Source: Temnopleurus reevesii (Eukaryota; Echinodermata; Echinoidea; Temnopleuroida; Temnopleuridae). Taken from it: a DNA stretch of 64,000 nt. A program made the position numbers and the translations under genes. The notes beneath the pieces were generated by a model that did no database searches, was not told the origin of the DNA, and saw nothing but the letters and a program-made list of their open reading frames with translations. Location of the stretch: positions 37,803-101,802 of the forward strand of contig BQKZ01000557.1 of assembly GCA_036244855.1 (NCBI GenBank). The letters are read 5' to 3'. Positions 1 through 13,579 of the stretch are shown here, in pieces (within the stretch, counting starts at the first letter, position 1; each line of letters opens with the position of its first letter).

Positions 1-635
1 CCATCTCTGCATCAGTCCTCACACTCATACACACACATACACATTTTCTCTCCCTTAGATTAAGAATGGGAAAACATATAAAAAATACATTCAACAGAAT
101 GAATTGTGTGTAAAATAAATCGCTTATGGAAACATCCTTGAGGTGAAAGGAATAAGATGACATAAAAGACAACTTTTTTTAGAACTCAAAAGATATTTAA
201 AAAAAAAAGAATCTAGATTAATATCCACAAGCCGTCGTTCCCTTCCCTTTTATCTTGTTCCTCTCTCACTTTCTCTCTCTCTACACCACAATCAGCGTCT
301 TTCTTGACAGACCTGTGCACTATAAAATATGTCCCCATTATTTTTATCATCATTCTCTTCTTTCATAACTCTCTATTTTTCTTCATTCCTTAATATCCAT
401 CTTCAGTTGCCACAAGCTCCAAAAATATTGGACCTTTAGAACCCTTGAACTCTCCTCAATTTAATTCTCTACATATTATTGTCATTCAAGGTCATACATG
501 TACACAAGGAAAATACTTCTGCAATCCTGAATTAGTTGATGATATGCTGGGTTTTTTTTTTTAATGATCTGAGGAAAAATAGTAAAGGGTACGGATTTTC
601 ACAGCTTCTTAAATAGTACTTATTTCAATCACTTT

Positions 636-652
636 GTTTGTCTATCTGTCTG

Positions 653-683
<31 letters not shown>

Positions 684-698
684 GTCTCTCTCTTGGTC
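636..698 (+). repeat. (TC)n/(TCTG)n microsatellite
   Basis: TCTATCTGTCTGTCTCTCTG followed by an uninterrupted TC run. It generates the spurious hydrophobic/serine-rich open frames of 634-898. Confidence 0.9.
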
Positions 699-2169
699 TA
701 TCTTGTTCTCACTATTCTTTATTATATCTTCAACTCATACATCCCCCACTCTTCTCATTCTATTCTTTTTTTTATTTCTCCCCCCTCTTTGCCTTCCCCT
801 CTGTAGCTGCACACATCTCTCTAAATTACAAACATCGTTCACATGCCAAATTCCGGATGCTGACAAAAAGAAAAATTAAAAGACTGACTGGAATCTAACA
901 AAAGATGGTGGCAAGCAAAAGCAAATCATTTACTTTTCAGTGGAAGAACGCCTCATTTTAAATTATACCATTTAAATTTCAAACAAACACAAAATCCCAG
1001 GGGCTAGAAGAAAAATTATAGAAAGGTCATAAGCTCCAAGTAACTAAGGGAGTTATGATTGCTATCAAAATTGCTTTCTACATCTCACTTCCATTAGAAC
1101 GTAATTTGTTTATTGCCCGGAACTTTTCTAGGACAGCCGTAGTCTACTCATTTGTTTTTCAGTTATTTCAAAGATGAATGTTTTCCTTGAATCAAGTTTG
1201 GCAGAATATGTAGGATCTGTTCCATATAAGACAAAACTATGATAAATTTGGACAAAGAGTTTGTTTATAATACTGATCCATGATCATCTTCAAGTTGACA
1301 CAAATTGTGAAAGCGAGAATTTATGTATCTTTGAGGATAGTATTGTTTAAGATAATCTATTTTGTTTCACATAAAATGTGCACTTGTATGTATATATATT
1401 ATTCATCAATAAAGTTATTCTAAAAAATTAGAAAAAAAATGGGCAAAGAGCAGACGTGACCCCCATATTATACATTTTATAGTGCATTAGGTACTTGGCT
1501 GTTCAAAATTAAAAGATGAATTCTTCAAATGAAAAATCACAAATGTCCCTTATTCTTGAACATAGGTCCATTTCATTTGAATTCTGAGCTGTGTGACATT
1601 CCATTTCAGATAGACTCGCGCACTCACCCCTTTTCCCTCGCAATACAACATAAGATAAACAAACCAATACTGAATTGACCTCCTACGTATTAGTCACTCA
1701 AATGAACTATCCATTTCATGGCCACAAAACCTATCTTCCTAGACCACAGGTAGAATCAAACAACCTATCTAAACCCGGACAGAACTTTAATATCCTCCAC
1801 TAAACACATGTCAGTATACGGACATTAGCTTTCCCTAAAGCTTGCCTTTATAATCCTTTGCATCAAAACATTAGCGTCCGGTTCACCCAAATAGATGGAT
1901 GACCAAGTTTTTATTTCAGGGTTGAAGGGGATAGAGGAAGAGCCCATCCCAAATGTACCTGTATTCTGCACTGAAGAAAAACTAAAGGAAATGTGTCAAA
2001 TCAGGATAGAGATACATTCTCGTTTCTCGAGGTACTTCAAAATATTTGTATAGTACAACGTTATTTCGCTTATTTATATTTCTGCAGAAGAGAGTGTCCA
2101 ATATACACATGAAGATAATTTTCGTCATTTATATCTTCAGGTATTTGTTTAAATTTATACATTTCTCTA

Positions 2170-3205
2170 GCTCCCAATCTATTTTGCCATATCTCCCTTT
2201 CTTTCTGTTTACAGCTTTCTTTCTACCTTCCCCCTCTTTTTTCTTCCAGCCTTTTCTGTGCATTCTTAAGCCCTCTTTATCAAATTCTCTGCATATCATT
2301 GTTTTGACTCCATTCTTTTTTTAATTTCTCATTATTTTGTTCCGTCTTTCAATCTGCATGTCTTTCGCTCCTCTGTCTAACTGTTCATTTCCCTTCTTTA
2401 AATTCAAACATCTCGTTCACACCTTCTCTCCATCTTCACTGCTCTATCTCTACCTTTTTGACCCCCTTTCTCTTTCCATTTCTCTCTCGCTCTCACTGCC
2501 CACCCCTTCACTCTCAATACATATATCTCTCCCTTTCACATCCGAAATGCAGAAACACAGGAGCAAAACTGTCGATCTCTCTTAATCTTTCATGATGCCC
2601 TGTACTTTTTGTAAAAGGTCACTTGAATGCAATGTCCCTCCAAACCAGCATCCCTTTCACTGCATACTCACTGCACCATAAGTATATGGCGATATGATCA
2701 TTTTATGTTTTCCCCCTATTTTCAATGTCACTCTCATATTAATGGATTAGTATCCGAATAGACTATTCACTATATTCATTGACGGGAGCACTTCTAATTT
2801 GATTAGTATATGCTCCATTTGATGGGAACTGATGATTTTTGGATAAAATTGCGATATTGGACTTGTTAAAAACGTTCTTGATGACAACATCACCATTCTA
2901 TTAGGAATGCAGAATCATAGCATATTCTCAAAGTGGTTTCCTGTCTATATTTTCACTCACAACAATTCTTAGTATACACATATATTTCATTTTAAACTCT
3001 CAATCCATTTGTTCCTATTTCTTCTTTGCTTCTTCTTCTCCTTCTTCTTCTTCTCTTCCTTCTACCCCTCCTCCTCATTGCTATTGTTGTTCTTCTTTTT
3101 CTTCTTCTTCATATTCTTACAGGTTTCTGTCGTTCTCTTTAATATATTCCTTTGTAATTTGCCATTTTATTCTTCATCGTTCTCTCTTGCTCTCTCTCTC
3201 TCCCT
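2170..3205 (+). repeat. pyrimidine-rich block with (TTC)n
   Basis: Long C/T-rich stretches at about 2170-2540 and a TTC/CTT run at 3018-3115, plus TCTC at 3185-3205. Open frames here read only F, L, S and P and are not genes. Between them (2590-3000) I see plain AT-rich sequence. Confidence 0.7.
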
Positions 3206-3359
3206 GTATCATTTAGTTACGTTCCATCAATCTTACTCCCACATATATCAAACACCCCCAATACACACATACACACACAAAGGAATGCAAATGCACATGT
3301 ACACACATGCATTAGTGATTTTTTTGCCTATATTAACTACATTTTGTGTCTACTAAACT

Positions 3360-6300
3360 ATACTATTAAATCCAAGGTACATTCAACTAAAACACATGAA
3401 ATAATCAAATTAATGAAAAAAATATTTCATGGTGGATTTATTTTCATTATTGCTTCCCAAATGCACTAAGATGTGAAATTCCTATGCACTCGGATGAGTA
3501 GATATAGGTGAGAATTCCCACCAACCTCCGACCACTTCTTTCTATAATCACTATAAAGCCAAACAATAAATATAATCTCATAATCAATAAATATGATTTA
3601 CCCACAAAATACTGAAAATATGATTTATCCTTTCACTAATTTTGATATTCATGTTTGGAATTATCATGCCTAACTGGCTTCAGATTATCCATGTATTATT
3701 TCTCCTTCAATCAAGCTATATCATAGAGTAGGCTAAAAACCACAGAGAAAATATTCTTACAACGATTTGCGAGAAATCATTTTCAATTAACTATCAAATC
3801 TGCTTGAAGACAAATAAAAGAGGGTTTTAAGACAGGGAGAAACAAACTTGGTAAAAATGAAAATCTTCAAAATACTGAGTCTGGGAAGGTTTATTTATCG
3901 TATATTTAATCCAATGGATCATAAAATAATATCAAAGATAATCAATCAGGTATACAACCCTTAGCTTGCATATCCAACCATAAACAAATTCAAAATAACA
4001 ATAAAAAATCCTTGCCGTTTTGCACTAACACTTGTTCCTCCAATGAATTACAGCATTGTAAAATGTCTGAACAGAATAAAATGAATGTTTCCATTTTAGC
4101 AAAGTTCAGTGTAAAGAGAAAATAAAAATGAATTTGGTGTACAATCCTTGAATTTACTATCCTCTACAAAAAACAACAATGATTGTAAGTTATTATTTGA
4201 TAGAAAAACAACCTTGACAAATATTCACTAATCCCTTTTTCAATCACTCAAAGGATTCCGTCCTTTAGATAATTGTTCTTGCTTTTTCAAAACCATAATT
4301 TTCATTGACACCCTCTCAAACATCAAATCTATTTTTGCCAGGCAACCATACTTTGAAGTGTAAATAAGGGGGTAGAAATGCTCTTATCTGGCATTAATAT
4401 TCAAAATTCATATTTCAGAACAAAAGCCACACAACGCACGTGTCGTGGTACGTGATGCACATACTTACCAACTCTGCTACTAATGCAGAGAGCTAAGGCT
4501 AAAAGCTATTTTTATCAAGAATATGAAACTTCTTTGTATGTATTAGGTACATGCATGTTCTGGGGTTGTTCTTGGTTGAATAAGAAAAAAGATAATCCAG
4601 ATTATCTAAAGCCAACAGAAATTTCTTTTCGAGAAGAACAGTGCATAAATAAGGCTGATTAATAACTTACTTGAAAGACGTTGCTTCCACTTCAAAATTT
4701 TCCGTATCATTTTTGGATAAATTCCTATCTAATTATTTACGATGTAAATCTATGAAAAAACAATCTGGTTAAAATATGTTATGAGACAATTATCATACTG
4801 GTCCACATGTCTCCTGGTATTGAGAAAATAATAACAAATGTGAATTAAAACAAATGGGAATCCAAGCTATAAATATTCATATTAAAGAGCTATTTATATC
4901 GGGTAGAATACTTGATATTTTAGAAATTGAATTGGTAAATACAATGTAAATAATGAATACAAATACATATACATTGAATCTATCTCAATGAGAAGCATGT
5001 TTAATAAAAACAAAAACATGTAAAAAAAGAATATTGGAAATGAAATACTGTTCCACTGTTGAATAGTGAATATTCTGAATTGAATTACTGTCGAACAAAT
5101 GGAAATCAAACGCTTGTGTGCATAATATATCATATACACCGATGTGTCACCTCCACAGTGTACTTCCTCTCCATTCAATTCTATCCATTTTGCAATTAAT
5201 TTGGGGATAGTAATCTGTCTAATAACCTCTTAGCAATCAATTAGTTTCTACTTTCGCCCTGCCTGACTGCGCCCATTCCCCAATGCTTCAGGTCACCATA
5301 AAGGAATTATCAGGAGAGTTGAATTCCATGTAAATTTATTTCAAGCGTAGGACTCGATGACAAGTTTAGTTTGTATGGGTTGTTCCTCAATCCTCCTCAT
5401 GGAGTTTGATATCATGCCTGACTACTATGTTGAAGAACAACAATGCCCGTATGCTTCTTTCATATGATTAAAATCATATTTTTAAGCTACATTGAAATTG
5501 AAGCATGTTTGATAACATTCTGCATAAATAAGTGAAAAGGGGGCTAGAATGCTTACAATTGAAAATACTTGAAAAATAGAACAATCATGCAATAAAGAAA
5601 TATAAACAAAAGGTAGGAGAGTTGAGGCAAGAGGTAACCATATTTAATGCTTTTATTTTGTTTGAATATTCACTATCAAAATATTATACTTAGAAGTGGA
5701 TAGGGGTTAACCCTCTGGGTGCAAATGCATGTTGCTGGTATCGGGGAATCAGCTATTTTACTTATAGATTTAAATTTATGCAACTTTCTTGCCAATAACT
5801 GTAGTTACGTGGAATATAACCTGAAATTTAGCTTAAAACCTGACAGACAAAAAGTACGTAGGTCCAATTATTTCCAAAATGGACTTGGGTATTTCTTTCA
5901 CTTCTACCATCCTTTTTGCTCTGAAGTTAATGTTGATTTTAATGACTACATTCAGTCCGCTTCAGATCTAATTATAGCCATGTCTCATTACAAGAACCAT
6001 TTTCCCCCTAGGTTTTGAATAATTGCTTTCATTTGAAGGGTGTGATTGTACTATTTGAAGTCACGCCAAGGCCTGCAATTAGCGCTCAATAGAAACTCAT
6101 GGAAACTACTTTGTTGGGCAGGGGGAAATTACAACTCCATCTCACATCCTCCCACAAAATATGCTTTTTTTGTTGATAACATTTTATATTTTGATATATC
6201 CACAGGTTTCTGAGGGAGTAGCCAACAGAAGGGCATTTATAATTGAGATATTTTGATGCAACCGTGATGTAGACGGCATGCACAATGACACATGCAGTGA

Positions 6301-6500
6301 GGCATTAATAATTTTGCATTTAGCCATGTAAGCATACATATCACGACTTTACACCTCACAAGCTATCAGAACTTACTGAAATAATTGATTTTGCCTTTTT
6401 TCAAAGGAATTTGTTCAAAAATTTCTTGAAGATCTAAGAATGACAAATATTTAATAACCAGTGAAATAATGTTGAACCATGTTGAAATAGACTGTCTGGC
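3360..6500. other. no gene seen
   Basis: AT-rich sequence with scattered TACATGTA-like words. A small GC-richer patch at 4425-4500 has a donor-like TTG|GTAAGTATG on the minus strand but no supporting exon. The open frame at 5719-6018 has no recognisable motif. Confidence 0.6.
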
Positions 6501-6731
6501 AAACATAATATAAATGTTTTGAAATACAAGGTTACCTACATTGGGGACATTGGGACATAAAGGCAGATTTTAAGATAACACAAGACATGTCCCCGTTGTG
6601 AACTCTTCTCCAATCTTTCCTCTCCTCTATCATTGCTTTCTTTACTGTAATCATACCCTCTACCCACCGGGCATGGCAAGGTGACTCCTCACCTGATACT
6701 GACAGTTTGGAGAAAACCCTCGTATATGAGG

Positions 6732-6739
6732 TGACGTCA
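6732..6739. promoter_or_regulatory. CRE palindrome TGACGTCA
   Basis: A full CREB/ATF site in a 250-bp GC-richer segment (about 6535-6800) that also holds the near-palindrome GGTGACTCCTCACC. On the minus strand a donor-like TATCAG|GTGAGG occurs at 6687-6692. No convincing exon was delimited. Confidence 0.3.
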
Positions 6740-6904
6740 GGACGGCAAAGCAATACTTTGTTTGGTACTCGTCCACAACCAAAACAAATTGCATTGAAAA
6801 AAGGGTGTTACCTTTGAGAAGAGTCGTTGCTAGGACAACAGTGATTATTATTTGTTTTATAGCCATTAGTTTTTGATGGAAGACATTTTATTTTAATTTT
6901 TTAA

Positions 6905-7212
6905 CATATAGATTAGTTTTGGAAGAGATAGCACGTCAGATATTGGACTACTTTGTGAGCTGAAGTAAAAGTACTAAACATAATGCAGTTTTAGATAGCA
7001 AATTAGAGCATGTTCATAGTTTATGGAATAAAATCGACCTAGTAATGGCTTAATTATCGCAGAATGAAATGACAATATGTGTCGCTCTCCCCAACACAAC
7101 ATCGCTTCACGTGCAAAATGAATGCGAACTCAAACGCCGCACGCAATACCACCGGAACATTCCATCCACCCTATCACGATCCGCCGGCTGTCGGCCGTAA
7201 GGAATGACTGCT
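6905..7212 (+). repeat. left member of an inverted repeat pair
   Basis: Matches 10543-10865 in reverse orientation. Landmarks in order: TAGTTTTGG, TTTGTGAGCTG, AAATTAGAGCATGTTCATAG, AAATCGACCTAG, AATGGCTTAATTATCGCA, GCTTCACGTGCAAAATGAA, GCGAAC. Identity is about 75% by eye. The inner third is GC-rich and holds GCCGGCTGTCGGCCG. The element is unclassified. Confidence 0.7.
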
Positions 7213-9579
7213 GATTGGCTTTTTAACACTATATTACGCCAGAATAAAAGCGAAAATCTTCTACTTATTTCATACACAGTTATTTTTAGGCATGTAAAAA
7301 AAAAAGCAATATATGTGAAATCATCAGCTCATTTCTCATCAATTTCCGCCTCCCAACGATTACTAATTTATACTTTTAAAGGATACCAACAGTAAAGAAA
7401 AAGAACAGGGGAGACTTTCTTTTCTTTCATACACAATGCCACCTTGAATAGCCATCTGTTTCTGCTATTAAAGGATATTTCATGGGCTTAATTATTCTTT
7501 TGAGGATACCAACAGGAAAGGAAAAAATGTATCTGCAATATAATGATATCATGCATGCGAATACAATTTTGCTATCCAAAACTAAAGGAAAATGAATGAT
7601 GAAGTTATTAGCAGGTACAGTTGTAGAAGTTATCAATTATTTTCTAGAGAATTCTTATCCAGAGTAGAATTTTATAAAATGATACATTCAACACCAGTGA
7701 AAATTCCTAACTGAAAACAAAAAAACTCTTTGTTGAAAGTACATGAACAGCTCTGCTTCAGTCATGTGTATTTTTCTAACTCCAATGAATAGTGAATAAA
7801 GAACAAAGGAATAAAAATCCTATACACAAGTTGATGACTAATTCAAAGATTGGAGATTGTAAAAAATATGAAAAAGATGACAGTGAAAAGGAAGCAGAAG
7901 AGAGAGAGAATTAAGGAAAGAAAGATTAAAAAAAACAAATGAGATATCAAACAGATATGGGCAACTTGTATTGTCCTAATGTGGGGCTCAAAACAACAAG
8001 TCAGTATGTGAACAAGATTTATCCATTCCAAAATGACTGCAATGAATGAAAGGGACAAGGCACAAACTATATTTACTTGAAATTATGCATAATAACTATC
8101 TCATACATCCAAAATATACAGTCAACGTATTTATCAATTACTTTAAGGGCAATATCTAACAATACCCAATCATTCTAAACCATGTTTAAATGTATGTGAT
8201 CCTCTTGATATGTATGGCCTTGCTGCAAACTTGCAAACAATCAAAGATGAATTGCTTGTATCTTTGATTATATGGGTCCAATGAACTTTGAATCCAAGAC
8301 GATTACGGTTTAAGCCAAATAGGCTTAGAATTATGACACATTGGCTGAATTAGGAATATTTTATTTTGATTCTGCACAATGTTATTAATTCCCTTAATTG
8401 ATGTTACAATTGAAATAAGGACTTTGCATTTTTACCAACCAAATATTGGAACTCATTTCACACAAAAACATGATGAAAAGCACAGACAAAAGATGGATAA
8501 TGACCTCTGTGTCTGCTTGTACTTCTTAGATCTGATCATAATTCATGACGCAATGCTTTACATGATGGGTTTGACCTTACAATCGCAACATAGTGATATT
8601 AACGTCTAGCCAGATACGACCTACTGATAGCAATCAAAATTCACTCCTTGTCATAATCATTTCTCCCGACAAAGTGATTCTTGGATATCGAGGCCACCTC
8701 ATCAACAGCTCCAGATTGTGAAAAGTGATTATTTCACAGGGAGAATAAAGAAAATTCATAGATTGTTGGACTTGTTTAGAATGATTAGAAATGCCCTTGC
8801 AAAGCATAGAGGAAAATATAATTAGGCCCCTGAGAGAGTTATAATCATAAGATGCAGACATCTTGCAAATAAAAAGAATATATCTTAATAATCTTTATCT
8901 GTGCATGTTGATTGCAGGAGGTCAAACATGTTGTTTAATACACAATGGATAGAGCTGATTGGCACATGACAGGAGGTCAAAATAATATTCATACCCAACA
9001 ACAACTAACCCCCAGCCCTACACCCCCCCCCCCCATCTGAATATTCAATGGTGAATATCATATTTACGAGCACTCGCCATACTCCCCTGACTAGTTTTGA
9101 CAATGCTATTCGCCCCATCCGCGAATAAGCTACCAGTCGTAAGGCCCCCCCTACCCTTACAGGGCTATTTTTAAGAAATCACCCTTGCAATACCCTAGCC
9201 CCCCTCCAAAAAGTGTATGATGGGCAAATGTTACACATGAATTATGCTGGTTGTACTTTCATAGAAACTTGCTCTGCCTTGGCTGAATTTATACAATGTT
9301 TATATATATATTCTTTGATTTGTTACTACTTTAGAATTTCTATGTATCCATGTAATGTTTGTGAAAACTTAAAATATATTTACTGAAGTAATGTGAACAA
9401 GGCACTAAACTACCAATGGGAGAATGTCTAGTGTGAACATGTTTTTTTGTTTTTTCATCACTATTTTGTCTCAGGTTAGTAATTTTGTCTCTATATATGT
9501 CTAATTAGCCTTACCTCATACTTACGTTCTGATTTCTTTCTCATTTTTGCTCTCCATCTCCTGCCCATGCCACCCTTAG

Positions 9580-9630
9580 GCTAAGATAATGCCAGGCGGC
9601 CGTAACAAGACCAAAACAGCAAGATACTGA
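9580..9630 (+). CDS. candidate terminal coding exon (16 codons plus stop)
   Basis: Plus strand. A long pyrimidine tract (TTCTTTCTCATTTTTGCTCT onward) ends in CACCCTTAG. Frame 0 then reads AKIMPGGRNKTKTARY and stops with TGA. The other two frames stop within three codons. The segment is basic, near 50% GC and includes GGCGGCCG, unlike its flanks. No upstream partner exon and no family were recognised. The nearest AATAAA is about 500 nt downstream (near 10137). The minus strand is also open here with possible donors at 9517-9530, so the strand is not certain. Confidence 0.25.
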   Translation, partial: AKIMPGGRNKTKTARY

Positions 9631-10542
9631 GATGCACGCCACCATATTATAGTAATGGCACTTTTCCCTTCCGGCTTATGTCATTTTTACTGACATTCCC
9701 AGCCTGTATTCTCTGATTTTATGCAACACATTTCCATTTTGATCAGTAATGAGTACCCCAGGTCAAACAAACGAGGGGAAAATATGAAAGATTTTTATGC
9801 ATTTATTTTAACAAGAGCTCTGCTGTCGATCATTACAAATCTGTATTTTAGCTATATACAAATCTGCAATCTGGCATTTTGTAAACAGAATGAACTTAAT
9901 TAATTTGTTTCCATATTCTCTAAGGACATTAAATGTTGCAGCATAACTATATATGCACGTTCCAGTTCATAATCTCTTGAGTTTACACTCAACCGCCCCT
10001 TTCATACAGTAAAAAAAAATTAGCCACCATTTATTCTCGTAAAAGCAGTAACATTTGCTGCATGTAACTTACATATTTAGATGATGAACCTCACAAATTA
10101 AAGATAACTAATCACTTGTGTATAAGATAAAGTAAAATAAACATCATTCCTAAAAATGACACAGTTGAATACATAGTGGGCGTGCTTTTAAGAGATTTTT
10201 GACTGCACAGAGTTAAGCAAGTCTGAAATAATTTCATGATACATTAATTACGATTACAATTTTCGTTGTTTTCTAATCTAAAAAATTACCAAAGTGAGCA
10301 ATAGCCTAAATACATTCTAGTGTATGTCCTGCTCTTACACAATGGAAATGTCCTGCATGAGTTATAAATAATGTTACACATTTAAAGGTATAGATTAGTA
10401 ATGACCAGGATGCAGAAATTGATGTTAAATGAGCTGATGTATTCGCAAGTTGCTTTACATGCCTAAATATATCTATGTAGGATATTACAGTAGGAGTACA
10501 TTTATGCTCGCATTCTATGTATTTTACGTCGAACAGGTCAAT

Positions 10543-10865
10543 ACGCCATCATTCCTGCGGTGTGCTAAGTGCTTTAGCGCGGGAGAGCGTCGGCCTGAAA
10601 TTGGCGGTGCGATCGGTGATATTGTCTGCTGTGTGTGGGTTCGCGTTCATTTTGTACGTGAAGCATGTTCTGTGAGGAAGTACGACCGCACCAGGTTATT
10701 TTATTTTGCGATAATTAAGCCATTTCTAGGTCGATTTCATTCAAACAAACTATGAACATGCTCTAATTTACTATTTAAAAAATGCATTATGGTAATAATT
10801 TTACTGCAGCTCACAAACTAGTTAAATATCTGAAGCACCCTCCTCCCAAAACTAGTCTTTCCCTT
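10543..10865 (-). repeat. right member of the inverted repeat pair
   Basis: Reverse complement counterpart of 6905-7212 with the same landmarks, ending at CCAAAACTAGTC on the outer side. The plus-strand frame open across it reads through non-coding repeat sequence and I do not consider it a gene. Confidence 0.7.
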
Positions 10866-10904
10866 TAAAGATAAATTTGATGAACCATGTTTTAAAAAAA
10901 AAGT

Positions 10905-11528
10905 ATTAGAATATGCAACACAATTTCCCCTTCTTCATGCGTACACAACTGCCAAAAGAAAGCAATTGGAACCTCATTCATGTTTCTCTACATACTCAAA
11001 CATATGGCATGAATTGATGCAAAAATCTAAATTATGCCTCATGAATAATTCTGAAGATCATTTGTAACAGATGATTCTAGACGCATATTTTTTTTCCACA
11101 AATTGAGTAAAAGATATAAAATGACAATATTCCCTCCTGTATCGGAAATAAAATCAATCAAAGCATACTCTGCTGCCAAGAGACAGCAAGTGGAATCTCA
11201 TTCATGTTTCTCTACATGCTCAAACATATGGCATGAATTGATGTAAAACTGAAAATTCTGGTTATCAATAAATCTGAAAAATTACTTGTAACAGATAATT
11301 CTAGATCATGCATTATATCTTTCCACAAATTGGGTAAAAAATATATGCAGCACAATTCTTCCTTCTGTATACTCGGATGCCATGAGATCGTGAATGTTTC
11401 TCCACATGTTCAAATATATGTCATCAATGTATGTACAACTCTAAAATATGCATCATGAATAATTCTGAAAATCATAACTTGTAACAGATAATTCTAGTTG
11501 CATATTTCTTTCCACAAATCGGGTTGAT
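10905..11528. repeat. three-unit tandem repeat, about 180-234 bp period
   Basis: TGTTTCTCTACATACTCAAA recurs with changes at 10981, 11215 and 11395. Each occurrence is followed by CATATGGCATGAATTGATG-like text, TGTAACAGATAATTCTAG and a TTTCCACAAATTGGGTAAAA-like word. The third unit is about 50 bp shorter. Units are diverged (75-85% by eye). Confidence 0.7.
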
Positions 11529-11529
11529 A

Positions 11530-13575
11530 AGGAATCCAAGCAGAAAGCCTTCTCTCATAAATATGTGAATATCACATCCAGCCTACATAGGTCAAACATT
11601 AAAGTCAATTCCAATTTTTCTGTTTGATATATGACTAATCCCAATTTACTTGTAGGAAAAAAATGGTGGAAAATTGCGAGTCCCTGGCATGGGCGGGATG
11701 GACACCACTGTAGATGATAATATCAATATGGTTGCTAAGCAACTGATGCATCGATAAAGCTGGATGAAGGTTCTAGCAAGCTTGATTGGGGAATAAAGGC
11801 CACCCGCATGCGACAAATATGATTTTATGAATAATGAAAGTTGGATGCAAGGTTTAGGGGTGGTGAAGGGAAGGCAAGCGGGACTGATGAAAATGAAAAA
11901 TTATCTATACGGAACAACCTTGATGAATTACCCATGAATACACTCAAAATGCATCCGAGGCTTGGATTTACCATTTTACTTTTGAAATCTAAATTATGAA
12001 GAAATATCATAATTTGATGAGAAATTATATTCAGAAGCGAGGAACAGGTTGCAGAATAGGAATTGTGGGAGCTCAAAGCTATACCATGAAGTAACTGATG
12101 CCCCCCCCCCCCTAAAAAAAAAGACAACAATATTAATGAATTAACTTAATTAAGGGAAAATAATATGTTTCCTCCAATAGATTAAGAGGTATGGATAATA
12201 ATAAACAAATGAACAATATCACAATTCTTGATGAGGAAAAGCACAAGTAAAAAAGCAGGATGGTGTTTCACAGCAGAAAGAATGGCTTTCGCTTATTTTC
12301 TCTCCTTTTCCTTCCATCAAATTTGGTGACATCGGATATGGGCTGGCATTTATGTTGCCTCCAAAATGTGTGTACATTGCACCTCCATGCTTAGGCTAAG
12401 TTACGACGGGCAAAATTGATGCGCACGCCCCGTTTGTTTGCACTGTCCGACCCATTGATTGGGCACGAAAGATTTACACGATTGCGCTTGTCATATCAGT
12501 TTTTGGCATCTTCTTCATATTTAGGCAATTTAAAGTGACACTGTATCCATAGAGAAAATGGAAAATAAAACCACTGATGCTAATATTTCCTATATCAATA
12601 GGGTATAATTAGAGCAAAAATGTACAAATATTACATTCCAAAGAAAACTAAAAAATTCTACAAATTAAAAAAAAATGAACAGGCAATATATGGCGATATT
12701 AACCTTCTCTCTTTTCCATTTGTCTTTTGTGAAGTTTATTTGTTTCTACCTCTCTATCTCCATCTCCCCCTTCTACACCCCCCCCCCCCCCTGTTCCCCT
12801 TCCTCCTTCCTCCTTCCTCCTTCTCTCCCTCCCTCTCTTTCTCTCTTTCTCTCACTCTCTCTCTTAATTCATTTATTATCAATATTTTTGCTTTTATCAT
12901 CACCTCTCATATAATTGTTGTTGCTCATTTTGCAACAGAGTAGAGAATCATATACTAGGGATGTTTCACTTAGCTGGAACTAAAGTCAACTTCAACCTAG
13001 TTCTGTTGCATAAAGCAATTTTTGCATAACCTACAAAGATAACATATTCCACTACCATTAATACCAGGGGTTTATGCTATTGACGAAATCCCATAAATCT
13101 CTACTTATAGAGCTGTAGACAGACAAGAGTTCTTTCTGTATCATAATAAAATTCTGATGACTATGTACACATTTATCTGTAAATAATCAGACGCAAATCA
13201 TTAGTTTATAAATCAGTATTTATATTATTCTATTTGGATCTAAGTTTACTTAAAAATGAAAGTCGTAGCATGGATTCAAATTTTATGGCAGTGTCCTGTC
13301 TGTTTTTTGTGGAAGGAAATTCTGCACATGTCCTCAAGATTAAGGAATTCTGATTGCTTCCCTAGCCTTGATATAGATTCTGGAAGTTTAATTGGTTATT
13401 ATAAAAGACATTGTTGAGACCTCAGAATTATGATTAACACCCATTTGTCTCTTCATGAACACACAAGAAATATCTGTTAGATCTATCTTGTAGGGAATTA
13501 AAGTAAGATTGGGAAAATAACAGGGTTTCATTTATGCCTTTGCTTCTTCTCAATTATGGTTTACTTGCTGGATTG
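11530..13575. other. no gene seen; C runs and one GC-richer patch
   Basis: Contains C runs at 12101 and 12778, a CT-rich stretch at 12720-12865, and a GC-richer patch at 12380-12480 with CCCATTGATTGGG (back-to-back CCAAT words). No exon evidence. Confidence 0.55.
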
Positions 13576-13579
13576 CCCG

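Noticed and set aside
634..898. Two overlapping open frames rich in L and S
   Set aside because: They translate a TC microsatellite; the amino-acid content is an artefact of the repeat.
1920..2142. Two exon-like stretches on the plus strand (acceptors TTTATTTCAG and TATTTCTGCAG)
   Set aside because: They would be separated by an impossible intron of about 60 bp, and donors GTACTT and GTATTT are weak. T-rich DNA yields such acceptors often.
3009..3356. F/S/L-rich 115-codon frame
   Set aside because: Translation of a TTC/CTT tract followed by an AC-rich stretch.
4430..4500. tRNA-like TAGCAGAGTTGGTAAGTA on the minus strand
   Set aside because: No B box at the expected distance and no cloverleaf; not a tRNA or SINE head I can support.
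6377..6440. Minus-strand segment reading LQEIFEQIPLKKGKINYF between good splice sites
   Set aside because: It competes with the better-supported terminal exon after 14561, and short AT-rich segments are open by chance too often.
10450..10755. 101-codon plus frame with cysteines
   Set aside because: It overlaps the right inverted-repeat copy; the left copy does not keep the frame.
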